The translations under genes were made by a program, and so were the position numbers. From Orychophragmus violaceus (Eukaryota > Streptophyta > Magnoliopsida > Brassicales > Brassicaceae), in assembly GCA_030180135.1 (NCBI GenBank), contig CM058232.1:62641330-62705329 (forward strand): a stretch of 64,000 nucleotides of DNA, written 5' to 3'. Positions 23,313 through 34,188 of this stretch are shown here, in pieces. Below the pieces are notes generated by a model. That model was not told where the DNA came from and ran no database searches. It saw only the letters and a program-made list of their open reading frames with translations. Positions within the stretch are counted from its first letter, which is position 1, and each line of letters starts with the position of its first letter.

Positions 23313-25360
23313 GCTGAGAGAAAGAACAAACATCTAATGGGCGTTGCAAGATCCATGATGTTTCATACCAATTTTCCCAAAAGGTTTTGGGGAGATGCTG
23401 TCATGGCAGCATGTTATTTGATCAATAGGATTCCAACTAAAGTCCTCCATGATGTCTCTCCATATCAGGTATTGAACAAAATCAGTCCATCCATTAATCA
23501 CTTAAGAGTGTTTGGTTGTGTGTGTTTTGTTTTGATCCCAGGAGAACAAAGGAATAAGCTTGAGGGAAAGAGTACAAGAGCTATGTTCATTGGGTATTCA
23601 ACAACTTAGAAAGGATACAAATGTTATGTACCAAAAACAAGAAGAGTTTTGGTCTTAAGGGATGTGAAGTTCATGGAAAACAAGAGCTTCTACAATGATA
23701 AGAGGTGGGATGACTTAAAGGACATATCCCCTTCTGAACGAGCAACCAACCTAAGAATCATCTTGGAGAACTTGGGTATTGGGCAAGAAAAGAGTAAGGC
23801 TGATCCTCCAAAGAAGGATGTAGCTATGGAAAACTCAGAAGCTACTGATCTTGATCATGAGGGGGCAATCAAGAACCAGAGATGGTACAAGAAGACTTGG
23901 ATCAAACTGGTTCTATCATTCATGATCAAGAGGCAGTAGCAAGTGATGTAGAGGATCATGTGGATATGGAGCAGGAACAAGAGCCACAGCCGGTTCAAGC
24001 CCTAAGAAGGAGTACAAGAGTGAAGAAGGATCCTTCTGAATAGAAGAACACAAGGGTCTACTTCAACAGCAATGTAGTAGCTCATCCTATCCAAGCAGTC
24101 TCTTCCATGGCTCACTTTCCTCAAGAACATCAAGTGTTTGTTAGCAAGTTGGATCAAGGACAAACCCCAACAAATTATGAAGAAGCTAAGGGACATAAGG
24201 AATGGATGGATACTGTGATTGATGAAACCAAAGCAATGGAGCATAATCAGACTTGGTATGAGGCAGATCTTCCAAAGGGAAAGAAGGATGTGAGTTCTAA
24301 ATGGGTCTTCACCATCAAGTACAAGAGTGATGGGGAGATTGAAAGGTACAAAGCAAGGCTGGTGGCAAGAGGGTTTACTCAGACCTATGGGAAGGATTAC
24401 TTGGATACTTTTGCACAAGTAGCTAAGTTACATATAGTGACGATCATTCTCTCCTTGGCAGCCAATTTAGAGTGGAATCTTTGACAAATGGATGTCAAGA
24501 ATGCTTTCCTTCAAGGTGAACTAGAAGATGAAGTATACATGACACCTCCTCCTGGTCTTGAAGCCACGGTTACACCAGGAAAGGTTCTAAGACTCAAGAA
24601 AGCCTTTTATGGATTGAAACAATCACCTAGAGTTTGGTATCACAAGCTGAGCTCAACTCTAAAGGAGAGAGGGTTTCAGAAATCAGAAGCTGATCATACT
24701 CTCTTCACCATTCATAGCCAAGAAGGTATAGTTGTCATTCTTGTATATGTTGATGATATCATCATATCAGGAAATGACAACAAAGGTATTCAAGAAACTA
24801 AAGACTTTCTCAAATCAGTATTTGATATTAAGGATCTTGGTGAGCTAAAGTACTTTCTAGGGATAGAAGTATATCGATCTAAAGATGGACTCTTCTTGTC
24901 CCAAAGAAATTACACACTTGATCTATTGTCTGAAACAGGAAAGCTAGGATGCAAACCCGCAAAAACACCTCTTGAAGATGGCTACAAAGTCATGAGAGAC
25001 GGGGAGATTGAAGAGAGCAAACCATTTGAGGATATCACACAATACAAAAGGATGGTTGGTAAGTTGATCTACTTGACAGTTACTAGACCTGATATTTGTT
25101 TTGTTGTGACTCAGGTCAGTCAACACATGCAAGCTCCTAAGATGCACCATTGGATCATGGTAGAAAGGGTATTGAAGTATCTCAAAGGGGCTCCTGGTCA
25201 AGGCATATAGATGGGGTGCAATGGAAGCTCAGACATTGTTGGTTATTGTGATGCTGATTGGGCTGGAGATAGAGTTGATAGGAGTTCAACAACCGGCTAT
25301 TGCACCTTCATTGGAGGCAACTTAGTCACTTGGAAGAGCAAGAAGCAGAAGATTGTCTCA
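23313..25360 (+). pseudogene. Copia A pol part 3: integrase end, RT, RNase H start
   Basis: Starts at VAERKNKHLMG (integrase, catalytic Glu) and continues to 'VFGCVCFV' and the FIGYS motif, where a stop sits at 23608. The linker is frameshifted near 23930 and stopped near 24041. RT begins about 24190 (KWVFTIKYKSDG), has a stop at 24482-24484 just before MDVKNAFLQG, then carries the catalytic YVDDIIISGND (about 24748-24780). RNase H starts after another stop (25208-25210) with DADWAGD and is cut at 25363 by the CACTA element. Few lesions, but no product possible. Confidence 0.9.
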
Positions 25361-26242
25361 TGTCACTACAAAAAAACTGAGTATTGATAGCACATTACGA
25401 TAGCACGGTTTCACTAACTGCTATTAAAAATAAATTTGAGATTTCTTTAACTTTTTATAGCATTGATACAGTGCTAAGATAGTGTTTTAGTAAGCGGGAA
25501 ACAAAAATTATCTAATCCGCCAAAACTTGACGAAATTTTGTTAGACCGCTAAATTTTCCCTCCTCTATTCGAGCCACTTAGACCAAATTTCCCCAAAACC
25601 ATAAAACCCTTAAAAAAATTCCCTCATCTATTCTACCCCAAAAAATAAGCCTCTCTCTTCTCCATCTACACATCGAGACAGATATTTCATCCAAAAACTC
25701 AAACCTAAGCATCTCAGACCTAAGAATCTCAAACCTAAGAATCTCGTCCAGCCACACGAAAATCTCTTTGCCGTTGAAGCTAGCTGCAACCCTTAACCCT
25801 GTCACCGCCCCTAATTGTTTCAAGCTGAAATCGAAGGCAAGTCTTTCCTACTCTTATTTCTTTCGTCATTACACAAGTTTCCTTCCTTTGAGCTTAGATT
25901 CGTCCATGTCAGGTCGTGAAACCTCCATCACCCAAACCCTAACTCCATCTCCGCCTCCGTCTCTTCGTCTCTGAAGAAGCCGGCCCAGATCCTCTCCCTC
26001 TGCTTCTCTTTGTCGATTGAAATAGGCTCAATCTGATTTTGACTTTATTGATTTCGATTTTATTGATTTCGATTTTATTGTAAGAACTGGATTTTTTGGG
26101 TTTAAGCTTTTGATTTTGGATTTGCTGCTAAATCTGATTCAGAATCATATTTACTTATCTTACTTGTTTTTGTTTGCATCATCGTTTCAAGGTTTGCTCA
26201 TACTGGATTTAGTTTCTTATGGATTCTTTTCCCCGGCTTGCA

Positions 26243-26610
26243 GGAGGGAAAAGCTCTGCCAATCGGTCATGTAGTCATTTCACCAGACGGACTATTTCCA
26301 GCATTGTACCGTGAAGGTTAATCTTAATGCCTTGGAGATTCATTAGTACCATGTTAACGTATCTGTAAGGATCTCTAATTCTTTTTCTCTTATACTTTAT
26401 AACTGCTTTACAGTGATAAGAAGAGCACCTCACGAATTCAAGATTGCATGTTTAGAGGTAAAAGTTTATCTTGTTGTTTTCTGGGACATAGCTGCATATC
26501 TTTGTAGATAAGAACAAGTATACAAATGTAATGTGCAGGATATCAGGAAGCTCTTTCCAAAAGATTACTCTGATCTCTTTTCGTGTTATCATTCGAATTC
26601 GTCCCTCAAG
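26243..26610 (+). pseudogene. Captured fragment of a lipin-type phosphatidate phosphatase (PAH)
   Basis: Three exon pieces with intact splice borders. 26243-26315 encodes EGKALPIGHVVISPDGLFPA followed by LYRE. 26414-26457 encodes VIRRAPHEFKIACLE across the splice join, phase kept. 26539-26610 starts DIRKLFPKDYSDLF. From memory this is the conserved C-terminal (LNS2) domain of PAH1/PAH2, which turn phosphatidate into diacylglycerol at the ER. The catalytic DxDxT part is not included. The last piece diverges from PAH after LFPKDY. It is a transduplicate, not a working gene. Confidence 0.75.
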
Positions 26611-26800
26611 GTTTGTGTTGCTTGCCTGCAGTATCATCTGATTTTACAAAGATAGCTGAGGCAAAGTTTTGGGTAATGTCGCTGTCTTTGGCTTATGGAG
26701 TAGAGAAAACTATAAAACCATTCCCTTTCAAGTTTTTGAGAATATAATCATTAACTGAGTGCAGAAGATTCGTATGTACCTAAACAGAGTTATGTTTGCA

Positions 26801-27885
26801 GATTCCAGTAGAAGAGTTCTTTAGATTGTTATTTTCAGATGGTGTTGTTAGTTTTGTTAGTTCTTTCCATAAGAATTGTGGAGATAAAGGTAGAGCTATA
26901 AGCAATGGGATCTTTTTGCTGCTGTTGTTAGTTGTTTTTGTACGTTTTTCTCTCTGTCGGCATTTTTTCTCTCTCTCTTTTGATCAGAATAGACCTTTGT
27001 ATTTGCAGAATTTAGGTGTAGCTCTTGGCAACCTCATGAAAAGCTTGGATACACTTGCAATGTCTCATTCAACATCCAATAAAGATTTATTTATTTTTTG
27101 GTCAACACCCATAAAGATTTATTTTGGTAACGTTTTTCCTTCCTTTAGATACATTCAGTTACATTTTATTCAAATATTGGTATGCTTGACTGTTGGATTC
27201 TTTTGAAGGTGCAAAGTTTGGTGGCTGCCAGGAGTTGCAGAAATTTCGGATGTACAGAGATAGGTATTGATAGAATATGCAGCTTTGTTTTAAAGTGAAT
27301 CCTACGTTTAATTATCCTGCAAATGCATGGTTTTTTGCTGTTATCTGATATTGTCATTATTTTGCTAGCCATCTGGTTATTGAAACATCATGTGCCGTAT
27401 GCAGATTACTTTACTGTAGAGGTAAGGAGGAAATTTTACATCTAATGCGATGAGTAGTTTGCTGAGTGATCTGCCTTAGAGGTGAATATGTAATCTTTGC
27501 CTCATTTCAGGGGGTTTGGGATGTGAAAAGAGATTGTAGAGACTGGATAGAAGGTTGTATTTCGGATGTTTATGTCAATGGGGCCTTCTCTAAATGGCCT
27601 CTGATGATTGATCCGTTTATGAGTTTTTTGCAGGAAAAATAGTGCAGTCTACTTTGGAAGAGTGTAGAGAAGCTTATGCAGCATGTATAAAAATGGTACT
27701 TGTGTAGCCTTTGGCTCTGACATTTTTTCTTTCAGTTTATGCAGGATTCTAAACTAGTTTTTTTTTAATATTATCCTTGAAGGCACATGAATTGTTAAAG
27801 CAGAAGAAGCTTGGATGTATCGCTTGCGCAGCTCTTTCTGCTTACGCTCTTACAATGGTTTCTCATGTAATTGCTGCTAACCAGG
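26801..27885 (+). pseudogene. Captured fragment of a VASt-domain (GRAM/BAGP1-like) gene
   Basis: Exon-like pieces in order: IPVEEFFRLLFSDGVVSF with FHKNCGDK (26801-26889); KLGYTCNVSF near 27040-27070, then frameshifted; AKFGGCQELQKFRMYRD near 27212-27262; HLVIET and HVPYADYFTVE near 27371-27420; GVWDVKRDCRDWIEG near 27511-27560; GKIVQSTLEECREAYA near 27632-27683; and AHELLKQKKL near 27783-27812. I recognise this order as the VASt domain, a lipid-transfer-like fold of plant VAD1/BAGP1-type proteins. The duplicated, broken HPIKIYFG region shows decay. A further coding-like piece, about 28168-28267, may be its C-terminus. Confidence 0.75.
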
Positions 27886-28391
27886 TCTGTCATGTTATTG
27901 ATATCTCTCTTTAGCTATAAACTTGATCTGAATGTGTTTTGTCAGTAATTATGCAATGAAACTAATTCTGAAACCAAATTCAAAGCTTACGAAATACTTT
28001 AAAGACTGTTAATGTTTTCTTCTCTTTTTGAACAATATTATGGTGAAGTGTATGTATGCATAAGAACTTCCCTCTCACTTCCTCTCTTATGTGGTTGAAT
28101 GTCTTATTTATTACTACCCTTGTTTAGCTTTGTTCGACTAAGTCACTCTGCTTTGTAAACAATGTAGGCCACTCCTCAAGCTAACTTGTCAGGTGACGTA
28201 CTCACCGCCCTCGCCAAGCGTACTCAAGATGGAGGCACAGAAGTTGTGGAGGCTAAAGCAGGAAAAGGTTCAGCTACATTGAGTTTTTGTTGTTTAGTTT
28301 AGTTTTGATTTTGTAATATTTTGTGTAATACATTTTTGTGTTATTAATGAAAGTTCAATTATATTTATTTTTGTATAAATCCAAAATAGAA

Positions 28392-28396
<5 letters not shown>

Positions 28397-28442
<46 letters not shown>
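28397..28442. repeat. (TA)n microsatellite
   Basis: About 45 bases of uninterrupted TA repeat inside the CACTA element, downstream of the captured VASt piece. Confidence 0.95.
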
Positions 28443-28445
<3 letters not shown>

Positions 28446-28785
28446 TAGCTATAATTATCAATTATTAAAAAAGATATTATGACAAATAAAAAAAGCTATA
28501 ACAGATATATCCAATAGCAAAGAACAACATCGCTATCATAAGTGTTTTATATCATAGCACGAGCAAAAACGCTATTATATATGGCTGATCTATTATAGCT
28601 GGGGCAGACATAGCAATTTCAAAAACGCTATCATAGTGAACAATATTATAGCACAAACAAAAAATGCTATCGTATCTGGCCTACCTATTATAGCTGGGGC
28701 AGACATAGCATTATCACAAACGCCATCATATACATACGATGGCGTTTTTCGTGTGCTAAGAATAGAGCTTTTTCTTGTAGTGTGT

Positions 28786-29142
28786 TCTAGTGCTGAAGCT
28801 GAGTATAGAGCCATGAGGAAGTTTACAACCGAGTTGATATGGATTAAGGCTCTTCTTAAAGATTGGGGGATTGAGTCATCAGAACCTATCACAATGCATT
28901 GTGATAATCAAGAAGCCATTCACATTGCCTCTAATTCAGTCTTCCATGAGAGGACAAAACACACTGAAGTGGATTGTCACAAGGTTAGACAGATGGTGGA
29001 ACAAGGTGTGATCTTACCTTGCTACACAAGGAGTGAGGAGCAGCTTGCTGATAGCTTTACTAAGGCAGCAAGTCAGAAGGTCTTTGAGTCCATCCATTCA
29101 AAGTTAGGGCTCATGGACATTCCCTCAAACGTGTTCTCCTAA
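28786..29142 (+). pseudogene. Copia A pol part 4: RNase H C-terminal half
   Basis: Continues at SSAEAEYRAM right after the CACTA element and stays open for 118 codons to the stop. It includes the CDNQEAIHIASN and HTEVDCHKVR motifs and ends SKLGLMDIPSNVFS, a normal Copia pol end. Open here, but without a start or intact upstream pol. Confidence 0.88.
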
Positions 29143-29177
29143 GCCTTGAAGTATATACTCTTTTTTCCTAAGTATAG

Positions 29178-29220
29178 TTTTATCCCAAGAAGTTTTCTAT
29201 ACTTAGGTTTTCAATGAGGT
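29178..29220 (+). other. Shared retroelement 3' motif in Copia A
   Basis: TTTTATCCCAAGAAGTTTTC at 29180-29199, followed shortly by GGTTTTCAATGAGGTA. The same two-part word is in gypsy D's LTRs (30461-30504; 43603-43648) and, on the minus strand, in the 31816-33005 insert (32255-32298). Confidence 0.6.
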
Positions 29221-29282
29221 AGGTCTTCATGGTTCCAAGCTTGATCTCAAATCTCTTGTGATTCAAGCTTGAGGGGGAATAT

Positions 29283-29824
29283 TGATATGGAGACTTAATG
29301 GATTCATCAATGTGCATAGTTTGGGCACATTAAACCTATCCGGGTCACATGTTTCCTTTAAGGAAGAAATGGGACAATATAACCGTTTGTAGCTGCAGCC
29401 AAAAGGGATCAGGTTCAGAGCAGTCTGAAGATGGATCAGGGATAAAGACAGGATCAGTTGGACCACAGGGACAAGTCACTTTCACCAAGGAACAAGGCGC
29501 AGACATGTCCATTTCTATGAACCCGGATTGCACTCTCTCTCTCCTTGAGAGTTCTTGTCTTCTATCTACTTATGTATTTTGAATTCTTTATGTCTTAACC
29601 TAGTTGTAACTCTATTTAAACTCTTGTAGTGCACAGAAATCAAATACACTCTTTGGGAAACCTTTTCCCTCATACTCTTCTCTCTCGCTACTAGTTCTCT
29701 CTCTCTTCACTTCAACCGAGTTCAACTCTTATTCTCCCATTCTCTCTTGTTAATCTCTCATACAACTCTCTTATTCTCATATTCTTACAGTTGGCCCATA
29801 GACAGTGGCGGCTGGGATATTACA
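29283..29824 (+). repeat. Copia A LTR, flanked by PPT and by a degraded PBS
   Basis: Begins TGATATGGAGAC after the purine tract CTTGAGGGGGAATAT and ends GGATATTACA. A TATTTAAAC box is near 29614. It is followed by TTGTATCAGAAC (29827-29838), two mismatches from the initiator tRNA-Met PBS, and leader-like sequence. As at 1579-2457, one LTR has PPT on one side and PBS on the other. Confidence 0.65.
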
Positions 29825-29989
29825 AGTTGTATCAGAACCGGATTCAAAAACGTGTGTGGCGTCGGTGAAGACTCACACTGTCAAGGATAAAGATCCTGGT
29901 ACGCAACGCTCTGTGAGAGAGAGTGATTGTAACATCCTGGTTTGTGATATATATTGAGAGGATTAAAATAATCGATTTGACTACCTATG
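29825..29989 (+). other. PBS-like site and leader stub before gypsy D
   Basis: 165 bases following the Copia A LTR, up to the start of the gypsy D LTR. Contains the degraded PBS (29827-29838) and no gene. Confidence 0.5.
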
Positions 29990-30830
29990 TGATGAGGACA
30001 TGGAACCAGATGCACCTATATCAAAGGAGATTGTTGCACCATTTGTTCCAAGTGGGCCAATGACCAGGAACAAGACCAGGAATATACAACATAAGTTCAA
30101 CATGTTCTTTGAGCAGTTGGAGAATCTAGGACCAGAAGACAAGACCTCAGAAGACACAGAGGCACCATGGCTCATTTCTAAGCGAGGAGATCATCAAATT
30201 GGAGTCACTGACCATATTGCAAACCATGAGAGCAATGCGGTCAAGCCAACTATGGAAGTCAAGCTAATTGAGTCTACAATTCAGAATCAAGAATAACTAG
30301 ACCAAGTCATGATGGGAGGTGACCAGGCCGGTCCAACAATGAAGACATATCCGGTTATCACCTATATGAAGACATGACCACTTTTAAAGCTCAAACCAAT
30401 GGCCAACCTCTTGTGCATCACTCTTGGGCCATAGACTATAATCTTTTTACCTTAATCAAGGTTTTATCCCAAGTGGTTTTCCTTGATAACGTTTTTAATG
30501 AGGTAGCTCTTAGGCTCAAACTACCAAAGAGCTTGATTTGCACTTTTATCCTTTACTTTTCATTTAGTTCTTGTTTTAAACTCTTTCCTTTTCTGTTATT
30601 TCGAGACTTAAGCTATAAATATCTCCTTGTAACCTCTAAGTGATTGACGTTTTATCCTAATAAGAAATTCAATTCAATAACTTTAAGCTTTGTGCCTATC
30701 TTCTTCTTCTCGTCAGCCAAGTCTGAGTTGTAGAAGTTCTTGTGATTTATCTATAGACTTTCACCTCTATTGTGGTTCACTTCAATCCATCAACGCTTCC
30801 ATACTATCCCTGATTAAGTAGTAGAAGTTC
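29990..30830 (+). repeat. D 5' LTR
   Basis: Homologous to 43153-43968 with scattered differences. As in E, the LTR start encodes the end of the polyprotein in frame (from about 30000). No PBS is recognisable after it, so the 5' leader is probably rearranged. Confidence 0.75.
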
Positions 30831-30894
30831 TTGTTTGTTTTCAATCATTAAACACGAGCATTCACTTGTTTGTTCTTTTCTTTTAGGTCAAACG

Positions 30895-31815
30895 ATGGGA
30901 GACAATGATATGGCTGAACCTCTTGCGGCTATGATGATCATGCTTACCGACTTTTAAACTCAAATGCAAAACCAGTTCCAGACACTTGGAGCCAGGCTTG
31001 ACACAATGAAGAAACCAGCAGCTGCAACTCCACCCCCTCCACAAGGAAATCATGCAGCTGATGGAGAAGGACAGAACCAAGATCCTAGACAACCTCCACC
31101 CCAAAGGAGAGGTCCAAGGTAACCAGGCGGGGAAGATGAAGATGAGGAGATGAATGAGCCACAAGAGAAGAAAAACCATAACCTGAAGCTCACACCACCT
31201 CACTTTGCTGGCCGTGTTGATCCAGAGGCCTACTTGAATGGGAAAGGCGCATGGACCATATCTTCACCTATTATGACTACAGTGAGCAGAAGAAGCTTGC
31301 TCTAGCAGCAGCCCAACTCACTGAACATGCCTTGTCTTAGTGGGATAGAGAAGTTTCATATAGGAGAAGAAAAAACTATCCACAGCTCAACTCATGGTCT
31401 GACATGAAATTACATATGAGAAGAAGATGCAGGGGCAGGGGACATATGTCAATAGAATGCCCAAATCAAAGAGCTATATATGATCCTTACTGAAGCCGGA
31501 GAGTATGAATATCAAGATGAAGAGGAGAAAGAAGCTCAGGAGGACTCTAATGAGATAGAATATCCAGATTATGGAGAGTCTCTTTTCATTAGTAGGGTCC
31601 TCAACCTCACGGTTCACCCTAATGAGACTGCTCAAAAGGAGAACATATTTCACACTAGATGCACCATCCAAAGAAAGGTATGTAATCTAATTATTGATGG
31701 TGGATCTTGTGCCAATGTGGCTAGTGACTACATGGTCACTAAAATCGGTCTAGAAAGGACTAAATACCCTTATCCATACAAGCTTAGATGGCTTAATGAT
31801 GTAAGATTGGAAGTG
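30895..31815 (+). pseudogene. D gag and protease remnant
   Basis: ATG at 30895 (MGDNDMAEPLAAMM), stop at about 30955, then the Pro/Gln-rich linker, another stop near 31120, and the Gag core start (LTPPHFAGRVDPEAYL). A frameshift near 31235 and a stop at about 31338 ('HALS*WDREV') follow. The knuckle is reduced to CRGRGHMSIEC, with sequence before it deleted. From 31480 a frame stays open through the aspartic protease motif NLIIDGGSCANVAS (about 31690-31728) to the insertion point at 31815. Confidence 0.8.
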
Positions 31816-33005
31816 GATAGTCGTTTGGGTCGCCCAGCTGGTCGGAGACGCTCTCTGGTTGATCCGTGGTCGATGGTCGATGGACGATGGTCGGTGGTCG
31901 AATGGGAAAAGCTTGCTGGCCGAAGGCGCTTTCAAGGCTTCTCAATGGATGGTTAGATGGAGTTGACACAACAGGAACACAAGAACATGAACTGGTAACA
32001 ATATCTTCAATCACATGAGGAAACCACGCAAGTGAGAGAGGAGATCGGCCGTCAATGGGCAAAACACTTTAGGATTTTTACTATCAAATAGCTTCCAAAC
32101 AATTTTCAACATGTACAAGTGCCTTATATTGGCCACGAAATAAAAACCTAAAGAAGAATCTTGGGCCATTACAAACTCGAAATAAACTTAATGGAAAAGA
32201 AGGGAGAAAGGTTGGACGGGCCATGATCTCTTTCTCATGTATCGGGCCTTGGTTTACCTCATTAAAAGCTTAGTGGGAAAACCCATTGGGATAAAACCAC
32301 ACTTAAGTAAAAAAGAGTATAAACCACAGTCCAAAGAGATGTTGCATGTGCTCCTAATCGCCAAATATAATTCTGAAGTTCATTAAATCCGTGAGCTTCC
32401 AAATAAGGCAGGTCTAGCAACCTTTGGGTTTGAACTTGAATATCTTTTTTTTACGAGCTGGTATTGACTTGATTCCAACTCTCCTGGGCTCCCTGATGAG
32501 TCAAGAATTCAGAACAAGTTCCTTTGTTGCCTGTTTCATCCTGGTCCGTTCTGAGCTCTCCAATATGTAGAAGTCGGTCTCCAGCGGGTACCTTGGAAAT
32601 CACCTTTTTTGTAACTTGCATAACTTCCTCACAAGAAAGGATTTTGATACTTCCACTTCGTGATGATTCCTAGCTGAGTTAAGTCTCTGTAACAGGTCGA
32701 TTTGTAGCTTTAATCCTTCTGGTCTGATCGCAATCCTCCGTTGAGTGCACCTATGTCCGCGGCCATGGACGAATGAACAGCTTCTGAACAAACTCTAAAA
32801 CCAAATTGATCAAGGGCTGGTTTCTCCTGATCAAACTCTTCTAGATAGTTTTTTTCCTGGTGAACAACGAGTCTTAGATGATTGGGTCGAGCCATTTCTC
32901 CTATGGACAGCTTCCAAGACTCGGCTAGGGCTTCGGGTGAAGGGTTGTCGACTATCTCCAAATGGGATCTTACCAATTGGGTTCTGGTACGATCATTACT
33001 CCTGA
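31816..33005 (-). mobile_element. Unidentified ~1.19-kb insertion between D protease and RT
   Basis: D's protein homology stops at 'RLEVD' (31815) and resumes at 'HMVFFSVGRYYDQVL' (about 33006). The interval has no pol. It carries, on the minus strand, the motif seen near the 3' ends of other elements here (32255-32298), so it is probably part of a minus-strand LTR element or a solo LTR. A GC-rich start has repeated GGTCGATGG words (31865-31900). I could not find a clean TSD. Confidence 0.45.
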
Positions 33006-34183
33006 AACATATGGTCTTCTTTAGTGTGGGTCGCTATTATGATCAAGTCTTGTGTGATGTAGTTCCTATGAAATCATGCCATCTTCTCCTTGGTAGACCT
33101 TGGCAGTTTGATAAGGATATCATTCACTATGGACGCAGCAACATGTATTCCTTTACACATGATAAGACAAAGTTTAATCTGGCACCTTTAACACCAACAC
33201 AAGTACATGAAATTCAAGTTAAGATGCTTAAGGAAAATGAATCATTGTCTAGGCCTAGCTTTCTGATCAAATCAAGTCATATCTTTAAGGCCATTACTTG
33301 TAAAGAACCGGTATTACTAATGATCTTTCAGGAGTCTTTGAGTGCAGGACATGAAGACTTAGATCACATGGTTCCAATGGAGATCAAAGGGGTGCTTGAC
33401 CAATTTACTGATGTCTTTCCAGAAGATATACCATTCGGTCTTCCTCCTTTAAGATGCATAGAGCATCTTATTGTTGTTAGTTCACAGGGACTACGGGTTG
33501 ATAAAGAGAAGATAAAGGCTATTCAAGAATGGCCAACCCTACCAAATGTCAATCAAGTCCAGAGCTTCCATGGATTGGCTAGCTTATACAGACGGTTTGT
33601 GAAGGATTTCAGCACCCTGGTTGCACCTCTCACGTCCATCATCAAGAAAGATACGGGGTTCAAATGGGAGACAGCCCAAGAACAAGCATTTCAAAGCTTG
33701 AAGAACCGACTAACCAATGCACTTGTTTTAGTTCTTCTTGATTTTCCTAAAACCTTGGAAATTGAGTGTGATGCCTCAGGTTTAGGGATTGGAGCTGTTC
33801 TGACCGAAGGAGGACGACCATAGCCTTTTCAGTGAGAAGTTGAGTGGTGCTACCATTAAGTATCCCACATATGATAAAGAGCTATATGCATTGGTCTGAG
33901 CCATGGAAACTTGGCAACATTACTTGTTGGCTAAGGAGTGTGTTATACACATTGACCATGAGACGTTGAAGCACTTAAGAGGACAAACCAACCTTAAGAA
34001 GAGGCATGCTTTATGGTTGGTGTTCATTGAGACATTTCCTTACATCATCAAGTACAAAAATGGCAGAGATAATGTAGTGGCAGATGCACTATCTAGACGA
34101 CATGCCTTGATAACCACAATGGATGCTAATGTTTGAATTCATTAAGTCATTATATGAGACTGACCCTGATTTTGCAGAGAGTT
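33006..34183 (+). pseudogene. D RT/RNase H with in-frame deletion of the RT core
   Basis: Reads CDVVPMKSCHLLLGRPWQFD, then FPEDIPFGLPPLRCIEHLI. It jumps directly to 'QGLRVDKEKIKAIQEWP', which in relatives comes about 200 residues later. The RT palm with its YFDD/YVDD-type active site is gone, yet the frame stays open. The connection and RNase H follow (LEIECDASGLGIGAVL), frameshifted near 33823 and resumed at 33903 (HIDHETLKHLRGQ, VVADALSRRH). The last codons before Copia P are at ATAAG (34184-34188), P's left TSD. Confidence 0.85.
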
Positions 34184-34188
34184 ATAAG

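Larger units (their letters stand above)
25364..28782. mobile_element. CACTA-type element carrying host gene fragments
   Basis: 3419 bp, starts CACTACAAAAAAAC and ends TTTTTCTTGTAGTG, with 3-bp TSD TGT (25361-25363 and 28783-28785), the hallmark of CACTA elements. Dropping it and one TGT restores the RNase H codons of Copia A exactly (VSC then SSAEAEY). Subterminal repeats occur near both ends, for example TTATAGCTGGGGCAGACATAGCA at about 28593-28615 and again near 28688-28711. No transposase is visible, so it needs a helper. The centre carries exon-intron pieces of two host genes. Confidence 0.93.
15284..29824 (+). mobile_element. Copia A: plus-strand Copia element split by three insertions
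   Basis: Coding pieces at 15284-15890, 18223-18310, 23313-25360 and 28786-29142 read as one polyprotein in order (integrase, RT, RNase H). They are separated by an LTR-like insert with a MITE pair, gypsy element E and a CACTA element. At each break the codons rejoin when one TSD copy is dropped, which proves the nesting. PPT is at about 29266-29282 and the LTR at 29283-29824. Gag, protease and the 5' LTR are missing; B lies where they should be. It is the oldest layer of this block. Confidence 0.9.

Noticed and set aside
25578..25974. 81- and 68-codon frames near the left end of the CACTA element as genes
   Set aside because: Neither shows a domain. The plus-strand one may be 5' UTR or first-exon sequence of a captured gene but I cannot support it.
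28636..29142. 168-codon frame read as one protein across the CACTA right end
   Set aside because: The first ~50 codons come from CACTA terminal DNA and only the part from 28786 is Copia RNase H; the fusion is accidental.
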